Positions 11,818-21,237 of a stretch of 31,753 nucleotides of DNA are shown one piece after another. The notes beneath the pieces were generated by a model. It searched no databases, was not told where the DNA came from, and worked only from the letters and a program-made list of their open reading frames with translations. Origin of the DNA: Corinectria fuckeliana (Eukaryota > Ascomycota > Sordariomycetes > Hypocreales > Nectriaceae); NCBI GenBank assembly GCA_019137255.1, contig WPDH01000365.1:1-31753 (forward strand), given 5' to 3'. The translations under genes were made by a program, and so were the position numbers. Positions within the stretch are counted from its first letter, which is position 1, and the number at the start of each line of letters is the position of its first letter.

Positions 11818-14800
11818 AATAGTATATTATTACTAAATAAGCAGCTAATACCTGTTCTAAGAGAGGATTTAAAGAAATAGAAAGATAATACCTTACTAGC
11901 TAAACTAAAGTTAAAAAGAGAAACTTTTAGTAAGAAAGTATTAAAAACTCTACTACTACTAGAAGAGGTAAAACACTTAATTAACTTATAACTAGAGAGA
12001 AAACCTCTACTAAGATAAATATATCTTACTAATAAGAAGTAAGCTTAAGTTATTTATAAATATATTATTAAGAATATAATAAATAGTTAGATTAGATATT
12101 TTATAAGTAAAACTAGTATACTTATTTTTTTTATATAAAAGAAGAATAGAAAAATCTAAATCTATATAGACTATAAAAGTCTTAATACTATTATAGTAAA
12201 AAACTATTATTTATTACTATTAATTAGTAATCTATTAGATTAATTATCTAAGGTAAAATAGATCTTAAAAATTAATATTTATAATATATATTACTATATT
12301 TAGATTAAGCTAAACAACTAGTAAAAAACTGTATTTTATATAAGATATAATCACTTTAAATATACTATTATACTATTTAGATTAACTAATACTCTAGCTA
12401 TATTCTAAGTATATATTTACTAAGCACTCACTAAGTTACTAAATACTTATTATATTATATACTTAAATAATATTATTATATACTTAAAAACTAGAGAATA
12501 ATATACTAAGAATATTAAAAAGGTACTTTATAGACTATAAAGCTTCTAACTATATACTAAGCTATTAAAATATATATTTTACTAACAGAAAGTTAAGTTC
12601 TTAAGGTATATTATTACCTAGAAGAGGTTAAAAATAGACTCCTCTAAAGTCTGTGTAATTACTAAGTAGCTAATACTAAAAAATATTAAAAATATTTAAG
12701 TTTTTTAAGGATTTTATAACTTTTACTAGAAGTTTATTATAAAGTACTTTAGAATTACTACTCTCTTAACAGTTTAGCTAAAATAAGATAAAAAAGCTAA
12801 AAGGTTTTAATAGAGAGAGAAGAAAGAAATAGCATTTTAAACTTTTAAGTATATATTCTACTTAGTGACTATTTTATAATATTAAGACTCTACTAAGTGT
12901 ATATAAGTAGAAACAGATATATCTTTATAAGTAATCTTAAAGATCTTAATATAACTATTTAATAATTAATAGAGACTTATTACTTATATATTATATAAGC
13001 TTATAGATATAAAGTAATAGTAAGGTATAAGGTAATAAGAGCTACTAACTATTATTAAAAGCCTTAAGCACTAGAGCTATTACCTGCTAAGACTTTTAGA
13101 TAGGTTTCTTTTACTAATAGACTATATAGTACTTAAGAGAGTAATTACTATACTAGTATAAAACCTCTAAGAAAGGCTTACTTGTTAAGTATATAAGTTA
13201 GCACCTTTTAACTTTAATATTAAATACTATCCTAAGATTTAAAACTTTATAAATAGACTATTAAGATATTCTAACTATATAAAAGGTAAGATTAGCTATA
13301 ATAATATACTACTTACTTTTATAATAAACCTGTAGATTATTAAAGATTTACTACTAGATATATAATAAATAATCACTAATATTAAAAGTAAGATAAAAAC
13401 TATAAGAGTATATATATAAGTAGTATAAGCAAGTCTTAAAGACCTTATAAGATAATAAATCTAAAAGAGGTACTTTTCACTCTAAACTCTCTTAGAAGAC
13501 TAGAGAAGTTAAATATAAGAAGTGTTTATCTTTATAGTTATTTAAGCCTAAAAACAGGCTAGTATAATCTAAGAGTAGTTAGAGAATACTTAGTGAGAAA
13601 TAGCTTATTAAGAAAGCTAAGAGGACTCTACTAGAGCTAGAATTATTAATCTAAAGTAATATATCTTATACTAAATTATAAGAGAGCTTATAAAAGGCAA
13701 AATAGTATTCTTATTATAACTCTTACTATACTTAGAAGAACTAGTTAGAAGACTATAAGCTAATAATTAGTTCTATTAATAATAGTTAGTAAGAGTATAA
13801 TAAACAGCTAGTAAGCTAGGTTACTACTTTTATAATTAGAATAAAACCTTATTCTTTAAGAGCAGACTAGTAATTCTTATATAAAAGGTGTTAAGACTTA
13901 AAATCCTATACTAACACTATAATAATCCTAGAGTAAAATATATAAAAACTATAAAGATATTAAAACTTATTAGCAGAAAGTTCTATTAGAATAAGATTAG
14001 AAAAGATATAGCTAAGTATATAACTAGCTACTAACTATACTAAGAGGTAAAAACCTTAAGGTATAAGCCTTATAGATATTTATAATCACTCTTAATACTA
14101 TTATACTTATTCTAAGAAATTAGTATAGATTTTATTATAAGTTTACTAAATAGTATATAAGTAAATAGTAAGAAATATAATATAATTCTAGTAATTATAT
14201 ACTATATAATAAAATATATAATATTTATTCCCTATAAGAAGACTATAATAGCAGCTTAATTAGTATAAGTACTTTATAAGCAGGTGAAATATAAGTTTAG
14301 AAGTCCTAAAAGGATTATAAGTAATAAAAATAAGCTTCTTATAAGCTAATTTTAAGAGGATCTTATAATTAAGAGGGTAACCTATTAGTAACTATCTATT
14401 ATATACTACTTATAAACTAATAGCTAGATAGAGAGAACAAACTAGGCTATTAAGAAATATTTATAAATCTATATAAGAAAGTCTCTTAAAAGATAGGTAG
14501 TATAATTACTAGAAGTAGAATTTATATATAATAACAGCTAATATAGTAGTATTAGTATATCTTTAATATAAGTCTTATATAAGTACTACCTAAGGGTAGT
14601 AAAGTATATATTATAATACTTAAAAACTATTATATAAAGAGTAACTAAGTATATTAAAACCTTTTGCTAAGTGTGTAATAAGGCTTATAAGTACTAGAAA
14701 TAAGTAATAAAAGCTTAAGCTAAAAACTATAATAAAAGATATCTTAAATAGAAATACTAAGTAAGATAAGTAGTAAAACTATCTATATATAACTTCTAAT

Positions 14801-15166
14801 TTAAATATAAGAAATTAGCACTTAAGTTTATTTAGGTTATAATAGCTAAAAAAGTTAAAAAATAAGCTTATTAAGTTTACCTGCTAAAATAATACTAAAA
14901 GATATATAATATGTTTTTAGTTTTACTTATTAAACTATAAAAAGATATATATAAAACACTTAATAAGTGCTTAATAACCCTTTTAGAACTTAAAAAAGAA
15001 AAGAATAAGTAAAAAGTTAAAAAAATTATTATAAATAAGAAAATAAGAGAAGAAACCTTTTACTTAGTAAAATAAACAAAATAGCTAGTAGAATATAACA
15101 CTTAAGAACTTATAATTCACTTAGAAAATATAATAAAAGTAGTATATTAATATTACTAATAATAAA
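11818..15166 (+). pseudogene. gypsy pol remnant: RT, RNase H, integrase, chromodomain
   Basis: One frame (position modulo 3 = 1) holds all recognisable pol domains across about 3.3 kb, interrupted only by TAG/TAA codons at places where Trp or Gln would be expected. RT: IDYKSLN near 12166-12186, an F-x-L-T-N block (read as FRLTNTLA) near 12380, and the YLDD box read as YLNN near 12462-12473. RNase H follows near 12840-12960. Integrase: an IDF start at about 14125, then a block like the 'HPQTDGQTER' motif, read as YLQTNSQIER with stops as Gln, near 14412, and a YNN block near 14528. After a GPY/F-like segment, the chromodomain remnant shows FYLVK and EYNT blocks at about 15058-15105. The 5' part before RT probably held protease, whose active site I cannot locate. 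Catalytic residues are lost. Confidence 0.75.
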
Positions 15167-15169
15167 AGT

Positions 15170-16929
15170 ATATATATAAGAAATAAAATAATAAGAATCT
15201 CTAATAATAGGTAAAAACCTAATAATAACTAGGTAATAAATACTTATCTTATTCTAACCTAAATATAAACTTAAATAACTAAACTATTAAAACCCTAAAT
15301 AAAAGCTATTTAAAACTATAAAAGAAACTAGACTATAAACTAAACTAATAATAAAAATTTAAGCTTAAGAAAAGGTATAATAAACCTAACTACTATAATA
15401 AGACTAGACTTCTTTCTTCTTCTTATTATTCTTCTTATTCTACTCTTAGTAAGCTTACTCCTAAAGTTATTTCTCCTCTAAGTGTTACTACTTAGTTATA
15501 ATATACTCTACCTTAGAATAAGTAAGAGCTTCTCCTTTAGGATCCTAAGTGAGTAGCTAGTAGCTATAAGAGGTATAAGAAGAGGTATATAAAGAGGCTA
15601 AGAAATAAACTAAACTATAATAAGAAAAATCACTAAATATACTATTACTATATACTAAGCTCTTATTATCTTAAGAACAGTTAGGAGCTAGTTAGTTACT
15701 ATAGCAAAAAGATATTACACTTATAAAAGAAATAAATAGCTTAAAAGCCCTATTATTATAATACTAAATAATAGAGGCTTAAATAGCCTTAGAAAAATCA
15801 TTAGAAAAAGCATAAGTAGAACTCTTATTAGATACTCTAATAGTAAGTATACACTTAGTAACTACTAGGGCATAAAAGGCTGATAATAGGAGTTAGAGGA
15901 TAGAGTTATTATAGTGATATAAGAGTATTATAAATACTAGATAAGCCTGTAAAACTAACTAGTTCTTATAGTTAATTAAACTAAATTTAACCTTAATATA
16001 TAAAGCTTAAATCTAAGTAGAAGTAACTACTTTCTAGTATATAAATAAATATATATTACCACTCTAAATATAAATACCTATAGGGTTTTTAGCAAACTTA
16101 ATAAGGTTTTACTATATAGTAATAATAGTATAAATAGTATAAATAATATTCTAGTAACTAATAGAAGAAACACTCTTCTTATTATTATTCTAGTTATAAT
16201 AGAAAAAATAGTAAAAAAAGTTCTAGTACTATTATACTATAAGGACTAACTTAGTAGAAATCTATTATTATAAAATTAGTATAAGCGCTTATAGCTTACT
16301 AAGTACTTATAATATATATTTAGCTATATTACTTATTTAAGACTTTATAGATAGTATAATAGAAAATAAGAAAACTATAAGTATAAGAATATAAGAAAGA
16401 ATAGTATTTCTGTTAAATATAATAAGAGTAAAAAATACTACTAGGAGGTATTTTAGAAAACTTCTTATCTAAGAAAGAGAAATTAACTTTAGCCTAAGTG
16501 TAAAACTCTTTTAATATTATAACTATAACTCTAAGGATTAATATTAGTATATAAGAGCTAAATACTTAGTAAGTAGGTAAAGATAATATTAAGAGGGTAA
16601 AAACTAATTAAAAGGAAAAATATAAAGTTAAGAGAAAAAACTAATATATTAACTATAAATAAGAGAGTTCTAAAGAAAGTTATAAGAAAGAGAGAATCCT
16701 AAACTTAAGGTAAATAAAAACCTAAAGTAAATATTTAAGATATAAAATAAGTAGGCCCTTATATAACAGCCTAATAACCACTTGTATAACACTTAGATTA
16801 TAATAAACCTAATAACAGGCTATATTATTTCTATATAGTTAGTAAACTACTATATATATAAGAAAATAATAAACTTTCTATTATAAAAAATAACACCTTA
16901 AGATAAGGCTTAGAGGGGGAGAGAGTAAT
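15170..16929. other. unexplained internal segment of the gypsy element
   Basis: About 1.76 kb between the end of the chromodomain and the 3' LTR, much longer than an ordinary 3' untranslated region. It is RIP-degraded to the same degree as pol. Read in the plus-strand frame used by pol, it shows a Ser-rich stretch (about 15411-15450) and then a Lys/Arg-rich one (about 15560-15620), so it may have held an additional open frame. An antisense frame or a nested insertion is also possible. I recognise no domain. Confidence 0.45.
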
Positions 16930-17134
16930 TATAATAGTTAGCACTAATACTATTAACACTTAATATAAGCCTTTAGGGCTTAACTTTAAGGCTCGCCTAA
17001 ATAGTAAGCTAGCAGCCTCTTTAAGAACGCTAGATAAGCACTTACTAAATACTTATTAAGTGGAAGCTTTATAATATATTAATACCTACCTTTATAATCT
17101 TTATATTTACACTCTAGTGAGACTAACTCTTACA
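16930..17134 (+). repeat. 3' LTR of the gypsy element
   Basis: Gap-free partner of 9586-9790. It ends CTAACTCTTACA, keeping the terminal CA that the 5' copy has lost. It also keeps several CpG and TpG steps (for example near 16993 and 17029, and TGG near 17061) that are missing from the left copy, so it has been mutated less on one strand. Confidence 0.85.
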
Positions 17135-17139
17135 ATCTA
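17135..17139. repeat. target-site duplication, right copy
   Basis: ATCTA right after the 3' LTR, identical to 9581-9585. Confidence 0.75.
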
Positions 17140-18437
17140 GTAAGTTATTTATATTATAAGCTTTATTTTTACTACTTATTATACTAGCTAGGGGCTATTA
17201 TAGTATTATATGCTTTAAAACCTATTAGAAAGGCTATTTTATTAACTTTGTTCTTTTCTTAATTAAGTATATATATGATTTTTATATATGCTTAATCTAA
17301 TAGGCCTAAAATCAGTTAAAAAGAGCGAAATTCTTTAGTAACTAGTCTATATTTAATTAAGCAGCAAAAGGTATATTAGGCGACTATATATAACTTTTAG
17401 ATGCGCCTCTAGATAAGGTTTACCCTATCACACAGCTAATTTACTAGCCTGAGAAGGAAAGAAATGTCTTTTTAGCGTCTAATCCCTGTCCTCGAGGGTG
17501 GTTTTATGACCCTTTGTCTTTTGGAAACATCAAGCCGATCAGGGCATTAGGGACTCACCGTTCCGCCCCCTTTTCCTAGCTTAGTACAGTTACACAATAC
17601 ACGCAGTCACATCAATACTAACAGACCCCCGAAATATCAATCAAAACCCCTCTCTTACCTTAGAAGACTATTTACGACAGCATCAGTGCTATGTCCTCGG
17701 CACACACCTGGCACAATCTCAGCGGTCTCGTCGTAGGCGTGCGGCGGTTCGAATCGAACATCAATGCTGTATACTTAGAACGGAGAAAGTAGTTGTATGC
17801 GTGAACCTGCTAGGGATACTCATCAATGTGTTAGTGGGAGTCTCACGACCTCTTGTGCGCAATCGACCTGACCAAGCGTAAGGTGCCTTACTTTTAGTGT
17901 AGCGGTCAATTAACACAATGCTGCTATCCGTAGTGTTTAGCTGGTTGAAACCGGAAACTCTTTAATCGGGCTTAAGCTATGTTTTAGGGACCACGTCCCA
18001 GATACCACAAGTGAGCAAACGAGACCCAGCGCCTTTCTCAGGCGTTTGAAGTGGTCTCAAAACTGTTCACTCATTGCAGCATCCCACAGCATCAAACCCA
18101 GAGAGTGCCGTGGTATGTAGCTGAGCTGGCCAAGCAGGCTGTTAGTGTCACCATCAGAAGTACATGTATACACCGACAGGCTACTCGCTTCGTAGTCTGC
18201 CAGTCAAGTATCGAGAAACGGTTCACTAACATATCCATTTCGAACCCCGCCTGCTCACCATCTCACCCCACTTCCGTCCCGCACTGGGCGCGCCCTTCAA
18301 CAGCTGGATTGCAGAAGAACCCCACCAACACTGCATTTGGTCAACGCTTCATCAACGCTCTGCGATTTTGATCTGTTAAGCCACTGTCTGTCTATAAACT
18401 GGCATAGAAACAGCTGCATACACACACCTTACATACA
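17140..18437. other. transition zone and upstream region of the acetyltransferase gene
   Basis: The first 200-300 bp are still AT-rich but contain CpA and TpG again. From about 17450 composition is normal. I find no gene with recognisable content. A 106-codon open frame at 18051-18371 has no family resemblance. A nested inverted repeat occupies 18002-18116. The last 70 bp before the start codon at 18438 presumably contain the 5' untranslated region of the acetyltransferase gene. Confidence 0.5.
18002..18116. repeat. nested inverted repeats
   Basis: Outer arms ATACCAC (18002-18008) and GTGGTAT (18110-18116) enclose GAGACC (18021-18026) with GGTCTC (18053-18058), which enclose CGCCT with AGGCG around a short loop. 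A separate small hairpin, GGGAC-CAC-GTCCC, lies just before at 17987-17999. The set could form an RNA or DNA cruciform structure. It matches no RNA class I know, and no 5S, tRNA or SRP hallmark is present. Confidence 0.4.
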
Positions 18438-19056
18438 ATGGCTACGATTCGACATGCACGCCGGGAGGGTAAGCTGCGCCTCGGTCGTTGAAGCACTCGG
18501 GTTGAGCCCGCAATAGCTCTCACGATGCTGACCTGACTCAGACGCTCCCGTCATCCTACAGCTCGTCCAGGAGCTGGCCGACTACGAGCGCGAGCCGGAT
18601 GCCGTAAAAGCCACTGTCCAGAGCATCCAGGACACCATCGCCTTCGCGCCCTCCGATGCCCCGGACACCGAGGCCGAGCCCATCCCAAGCACCGAGCCCA
18701 CGTCGCCCTCGCGGCCTGCGCGGTGCCTGCTGCTCATCTCGCCCGAGGGCGTTGCCGTGGGCATGGCGCTGTACTTCTACAACTACAGCACGTGGCGGTC
18801 GCGGCCGGGTGTGTATCTGGAGGACCTGTTCGTGCGGCCGACGGAACGGGCCAAGGGGTATGGCAAGAAGCTGCTGAGTGCGCTGGCGAAGCAGGTCGTG
18901 GCCATGGACGGCGGTCGCTTCGAGTGGGTCGTACTCAAGTGGAACGAGCCCAGCATCAAGTTCTACGAGAGCATCGGCGCCCAGGCCATGAACGACTGGG
19001 TGGGTATGCGAGTGGACGGCGACGCCTTGGTCAAGCTGGCGGCTCTGACGGACTAG
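18438..19056 (+). CDS. GNAT-family N-acetyltransferase, SSAT/diamine acetyltransferase-like
   Basis: Two exons, 18438-18468 and 18542-19056, with a 73-bp intron (GTAAGC...CTCAG, CTGAC branch site). The product is 181 aa. It starts MATIRHARRED, the usual beta1 of GNAT proteins (the next codons give APVILQLV). Residues about 101-120 hold YLEDLFVRPTERAKGYGKKL, whose R-x-x-G-x-G loop binds acetyl-CoA pyrophosphate. The block FEWVVLKWNEPSIKFYESIGA (about 135-155) is the C-terminal signature of the spermidine/spermine and thialysine acetyltransferase branch. Residues about 46-70 are an Asp/Glu/Pro/Ser-rich insert, which looks disordered. The likely reaction is acetyl transfer to a small primary amine in the cytosol; the true substrate cannot be read from sequence. 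This is the first gene beyond the RIP block, about 1.3 kb from the 3' LTR, and its codon use is normal. Confidence 0.88.
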
Positions 19057-19108
19057 AAGAGCCGTAGGAAGCGTGGTAAAAGGCTAGATCGGCTCAACAA
19101 GACGGCGT

Positions 19109-20266
19109 TTAGAGGCTATTGTTCGAATCAGGAGTCGGGAGCTTCACGCCCTTCTCATCGACGCCTTCAAAAATGTCGAGCTGCGAGGTTCTCGCCGCCC
19201 TTAGGCCAGATCTCGGAGTGCCCCAAGAGAAAGTGTGCTTCAGCGATCTCGGATCTTGCTCCATGACCGGTGTGATTTGCCACAGCCTCGTGTATGCCCT
19301 CTTGTACCATCGTGGTGTGATCTCCCGCTGAGCTAGTTGTGCGTGGTATGGTCCCGTATCTTTCTGCCCGGTACGTCGCGCCCGTTTCGCAGCCTTTTTT
19401 CGTTCGACGTGTTTGACGCAGTAGTCAGCGTGGCCCTCCCAGTCCCAGTCCAGCATGCCAGAGTGCTGTTCCTCTTGAAGGGGCTTCGCAGGCGTTCGAC
19501 GCCGAGGGACCATCCACTCCGCATCGAGATCCTGGGCACCGGTGCTCAGTCGACCGAGCAGCTCCCACTCGCCCTTCTTGAGGGGGACCAGCATCTTGAC
19601 AGCAGCCTTCCGCCACCAGTGGGCCTTTTTTGTGAGGACAAGGCTCTCGGCGGGAGGCTTACCCCATGTGTTGGTTTCGGGCACGAACTGGGATTCGTCA
19701 ATCGTTTTGAGTGGGTTGGTGAGCTGGATGAAAGGATACTCCTTTCCCATCTTTTTCTGAGATGTGAGCAGACTAAGGAGCTTTGGCTGATCCCAATTGA
19801 GGTGGAAGGCGTTTTTGCCTGGTGTCTTTGGAATTGTGGCACTTGCGGTGGTCGTTGCCTCGAGCTGGCTGTTGCGGGGCTTGATCTTGGCCTCGTTGTT
19901 CGCGCCGCCTAGGAGAGCCTCCAAGGTCTCAGAATCACTCGGCCCCCCACCATCCGGGAGGACAAAGCTTTTCATAAGCCTTCGCCGACGAATTCCCGTT
20001 CTCCCGAAACCCATGCGCATGAAATTTTGCATCGACTCTCTGTGGCCGTCGTTGGCCGACCTGAGGGTGTTGAGGAGTTGATACGCTCGGGCGCGGTGCT
20101 TCTTTTCCCGATCGTCATTCTTGGAGTAGCGGTGGTATCGTTGGCGGATGGTTGATATGATGGGCGATCGCCATGCCGGGGGGAGGTAGGAGCATTCGCG
20201 GAGGAGATGGCGGTAGACGTGGAGCGGCGGAAGGAAGCCGGGGATGGGCTTGTTTGGCCGAGGCAT
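19109..20266 (-). CDS. LYR-motif protein, Cup1-like N-terminal domain
   Basis: A single exon of 385 codons plus stop. The N-terminus (residues about 14-50) contains LHVYRHLLRECSYLPP followed by a helix rich in Arg (IRQRYHRY) and a KHRARA stretch: the LYR-type start of the fungal Cup1-like family, with Val-Tyr-Arg in place of Leu-Tyr-Arg. LYR proteins generally work in mitochondria as assembly factors or subunits that contact the acyl carrier protein. The start has basic residues but no clear presequence. Residues about 100-385 carry no domain I recognise. They include a conserved-looking HWWRKAAVKMLVP segment (about 214-226) and a basic KKAAKRARR run (about 295-303) that could bind nucleic acid or ribosome. 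The 3' end faces the acetyltransferase gene, 52 bp away (convergent). Confidence 0.72.
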   Translation of the reverse strand: MPRPNKPIPGFLPPLHVYRHLLRECSYLPPAWRSPIISTIRQRYHRYSKNDDREKKHRARAYQLLNTLRSANDGHRESMQNFMRMGFGRTGIRRRRLMKSFVLPDGGGPSDSETLEALLGGANNEAKIKPRNSQLEATTTASATIPKTPGKNAFHLNWDQPKLLSLLTSQKKMGKEYPFIQLTNPLKTIDESQFVPETNTWGKPPAESLVLTKKAHWWRKAAVKMLVPLKKGEWELLGRLSTGAQDLDAEWMVPRRRTPAKPLQEEQHSGMLDWDWEGHADYCVKHVERKKAAKRARRTGQKDTGPYHAQLAQREITPRWYKRAYTRLWQITPVMEQDPRSLKHTFSWGTPRSGLRAARTSQLDIFEGVDEKGVKLPTPDSNNSL

Positions 20267-20950
20267 TGTGCTCGATTGAGGGGGAGAGAAGGATTGTAGC
20301 AGACGGAGAGGGGAGAGGCAGGTGGCCTCGGTAGGAGAAAATGTACGAGACGGTGTAGGATGAATTGGCCAATAGGGGGGGTTGATCTCCCTGCGGCAGG
20401 TAATCGGCGACTGGCGATGTTGAAATTGGACATGGCTAAATTTTGGTGTTGAGCCTGAGTGTGAGGCGCGGCGAAACTTCGGTTAGTCTGGACAATTGGG
20501 TTGGATTATGATAGTCACAACTTTGCATAACCTCCATCTATTATTGGGAAACTTCAGTTATTCATATCTACTAATAGGTATCTCAGATCATGTGTTCTCA
20601 CGCAGTCACAGTAGATATCTTGATTGAGTCAGATTCGTCAAATCTAGAAGCAGAGATTTGTACACAACAATTGCTGTATGTCAGTCAATATGCGTCCATG
20701 TGGCTCCACTCAAGCCGCTGGTCAAGACGGACTCGGCCGTGGAGGCCAGCAACAGTGGTTGCATTAGCGGTCTCAGCGACACACGCATGCCTAGAAAGCA
20801 GTGGCCATCGGCGTCATGGGTCTACTTCGTAGAGCAAAGGGAAACAATCAATACAGCTCGCAAGCTGTTGGTCCAAGGCCCTCATCGTCAAGTTCCCCCC
20901 CGCCCGGACTGACTTGGCCGAGGCCGAAAGCTGTGGGTCGACTGCCCGCA

Positions 20951-20986
20951 ACGCGGGGCGGGGTTGCGTCACGTCCGATTTACGCG
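20951..20986. promoter_or_regulatory. two ACGCG words (MCB-like cores)
   Basis: ACGCG occurs at 20951-20955 and 20982-20986 upstream of the APSES gene. MBF complexes recognise ACGCGT-type boxes, so these could permit self-regulation. Neither copy has the full ACGCGT and the surrounding DNA is GC-rich, so chance is a real alternative. Confidence 0.25.
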
Positions 20987-21237
20987 CCCGCGCGACACGG
21001 GTGTGAAGGGACACGAAATCACGAAACCGACACGTCTCGATTAATTGAACGCATTCCACTTTAACGTGCGCCGACCGTGAAGCGGGAGCGAGAGCGACCG
21101 ACTTGCTGCAACTAGAGCCTGGGTACATCTGGAGTAAGGCAGTGACCTGCAGCACGGGATAACAAATGACATGTTCCGTACAGGAAGGCTATTCTCCCAG
21201 CTGTCTCTGCCTGTAATTGCCAGGTATCCCGCTTGTC

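Larger units (their letters stand above)
9586..17134 (+). mobile_element. complete Ty3/gypsy chromovirus LTR retrotransposon, RIP-inactivated
   Basis: A 7549-bp element with two 205-bp LTRs (9586-9790 and 16930-17134), each flanked outside by ATCTA (9581-9585 and 17135-17139), the 5-bp target duplication typical of this superfamily. The LTR ends read TA...TA/CA, consistent with TG...CA ends before RIP. Inside, in sense order, are a gag zinc-knuckle remnant (11159-11200), RT (about 12121-12600), integrase core (about 14122-14600), a GPY/F-like region and a chromodomain remnant (about 15010-15160). A chromodomain after integrase defines chromoviruses, which in general use it to target heterochromatin. 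The order RT before integrase excludes copia. A further 1.76 kb lies between the chromodomain and the 3' LTR. Stops throughout pol make it non-functional. Confidence 0.85.
1..17300. repeat. RIP-saturated AT-rich repeat block
   Basis: The whole stretch is AT-rich, with TA steps every few bases and TAA/TAG in all frames. CpA, TpG and CpG are nearly absent by eye, while ApG, CpT, ApC and GpT remain common. That is the signature of repeat-induced point mutation (C to T on both strands), known from Pezizomycotina. The block holds a copia remnant, a chromoviral gypsy element and unassigned repeats. No convincing intact gene is present. The only longer open frame (66 codons, 3825-4025) is poor in content and includes an AAT microsatellite. 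Composition shifts to normal between about 17.2 and 17.45 kb. The left end of the block lies outside the window. Confidence 0.9.

Noticed and set aside
17740..17765. GGTTCGAATC word resembling a tRNA T-loop
   Set aside because: The flanking bases do not form a T-stem and no acceptor or anticodon arm can be built around it.
18051..18371. 106-codon open frame upstream of the acetyltransferase
   Set aside because: No domain, no signal peptide, unusual mixed composition, and it overlaps the nested inverted repeat. Not supported as a gene.
19337..19912. 191-codon plus-strand open frame
   Set aside because: Lies antisense within the LYR gene; the minus-strand product has the recognisable motifs.
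20590..21155. overlapping 80-113-codon frames in the LYR/APSES intergenic region
   Set aside because: No family resemblance, no plausible splice structure and several frames overlap each other on both strands.
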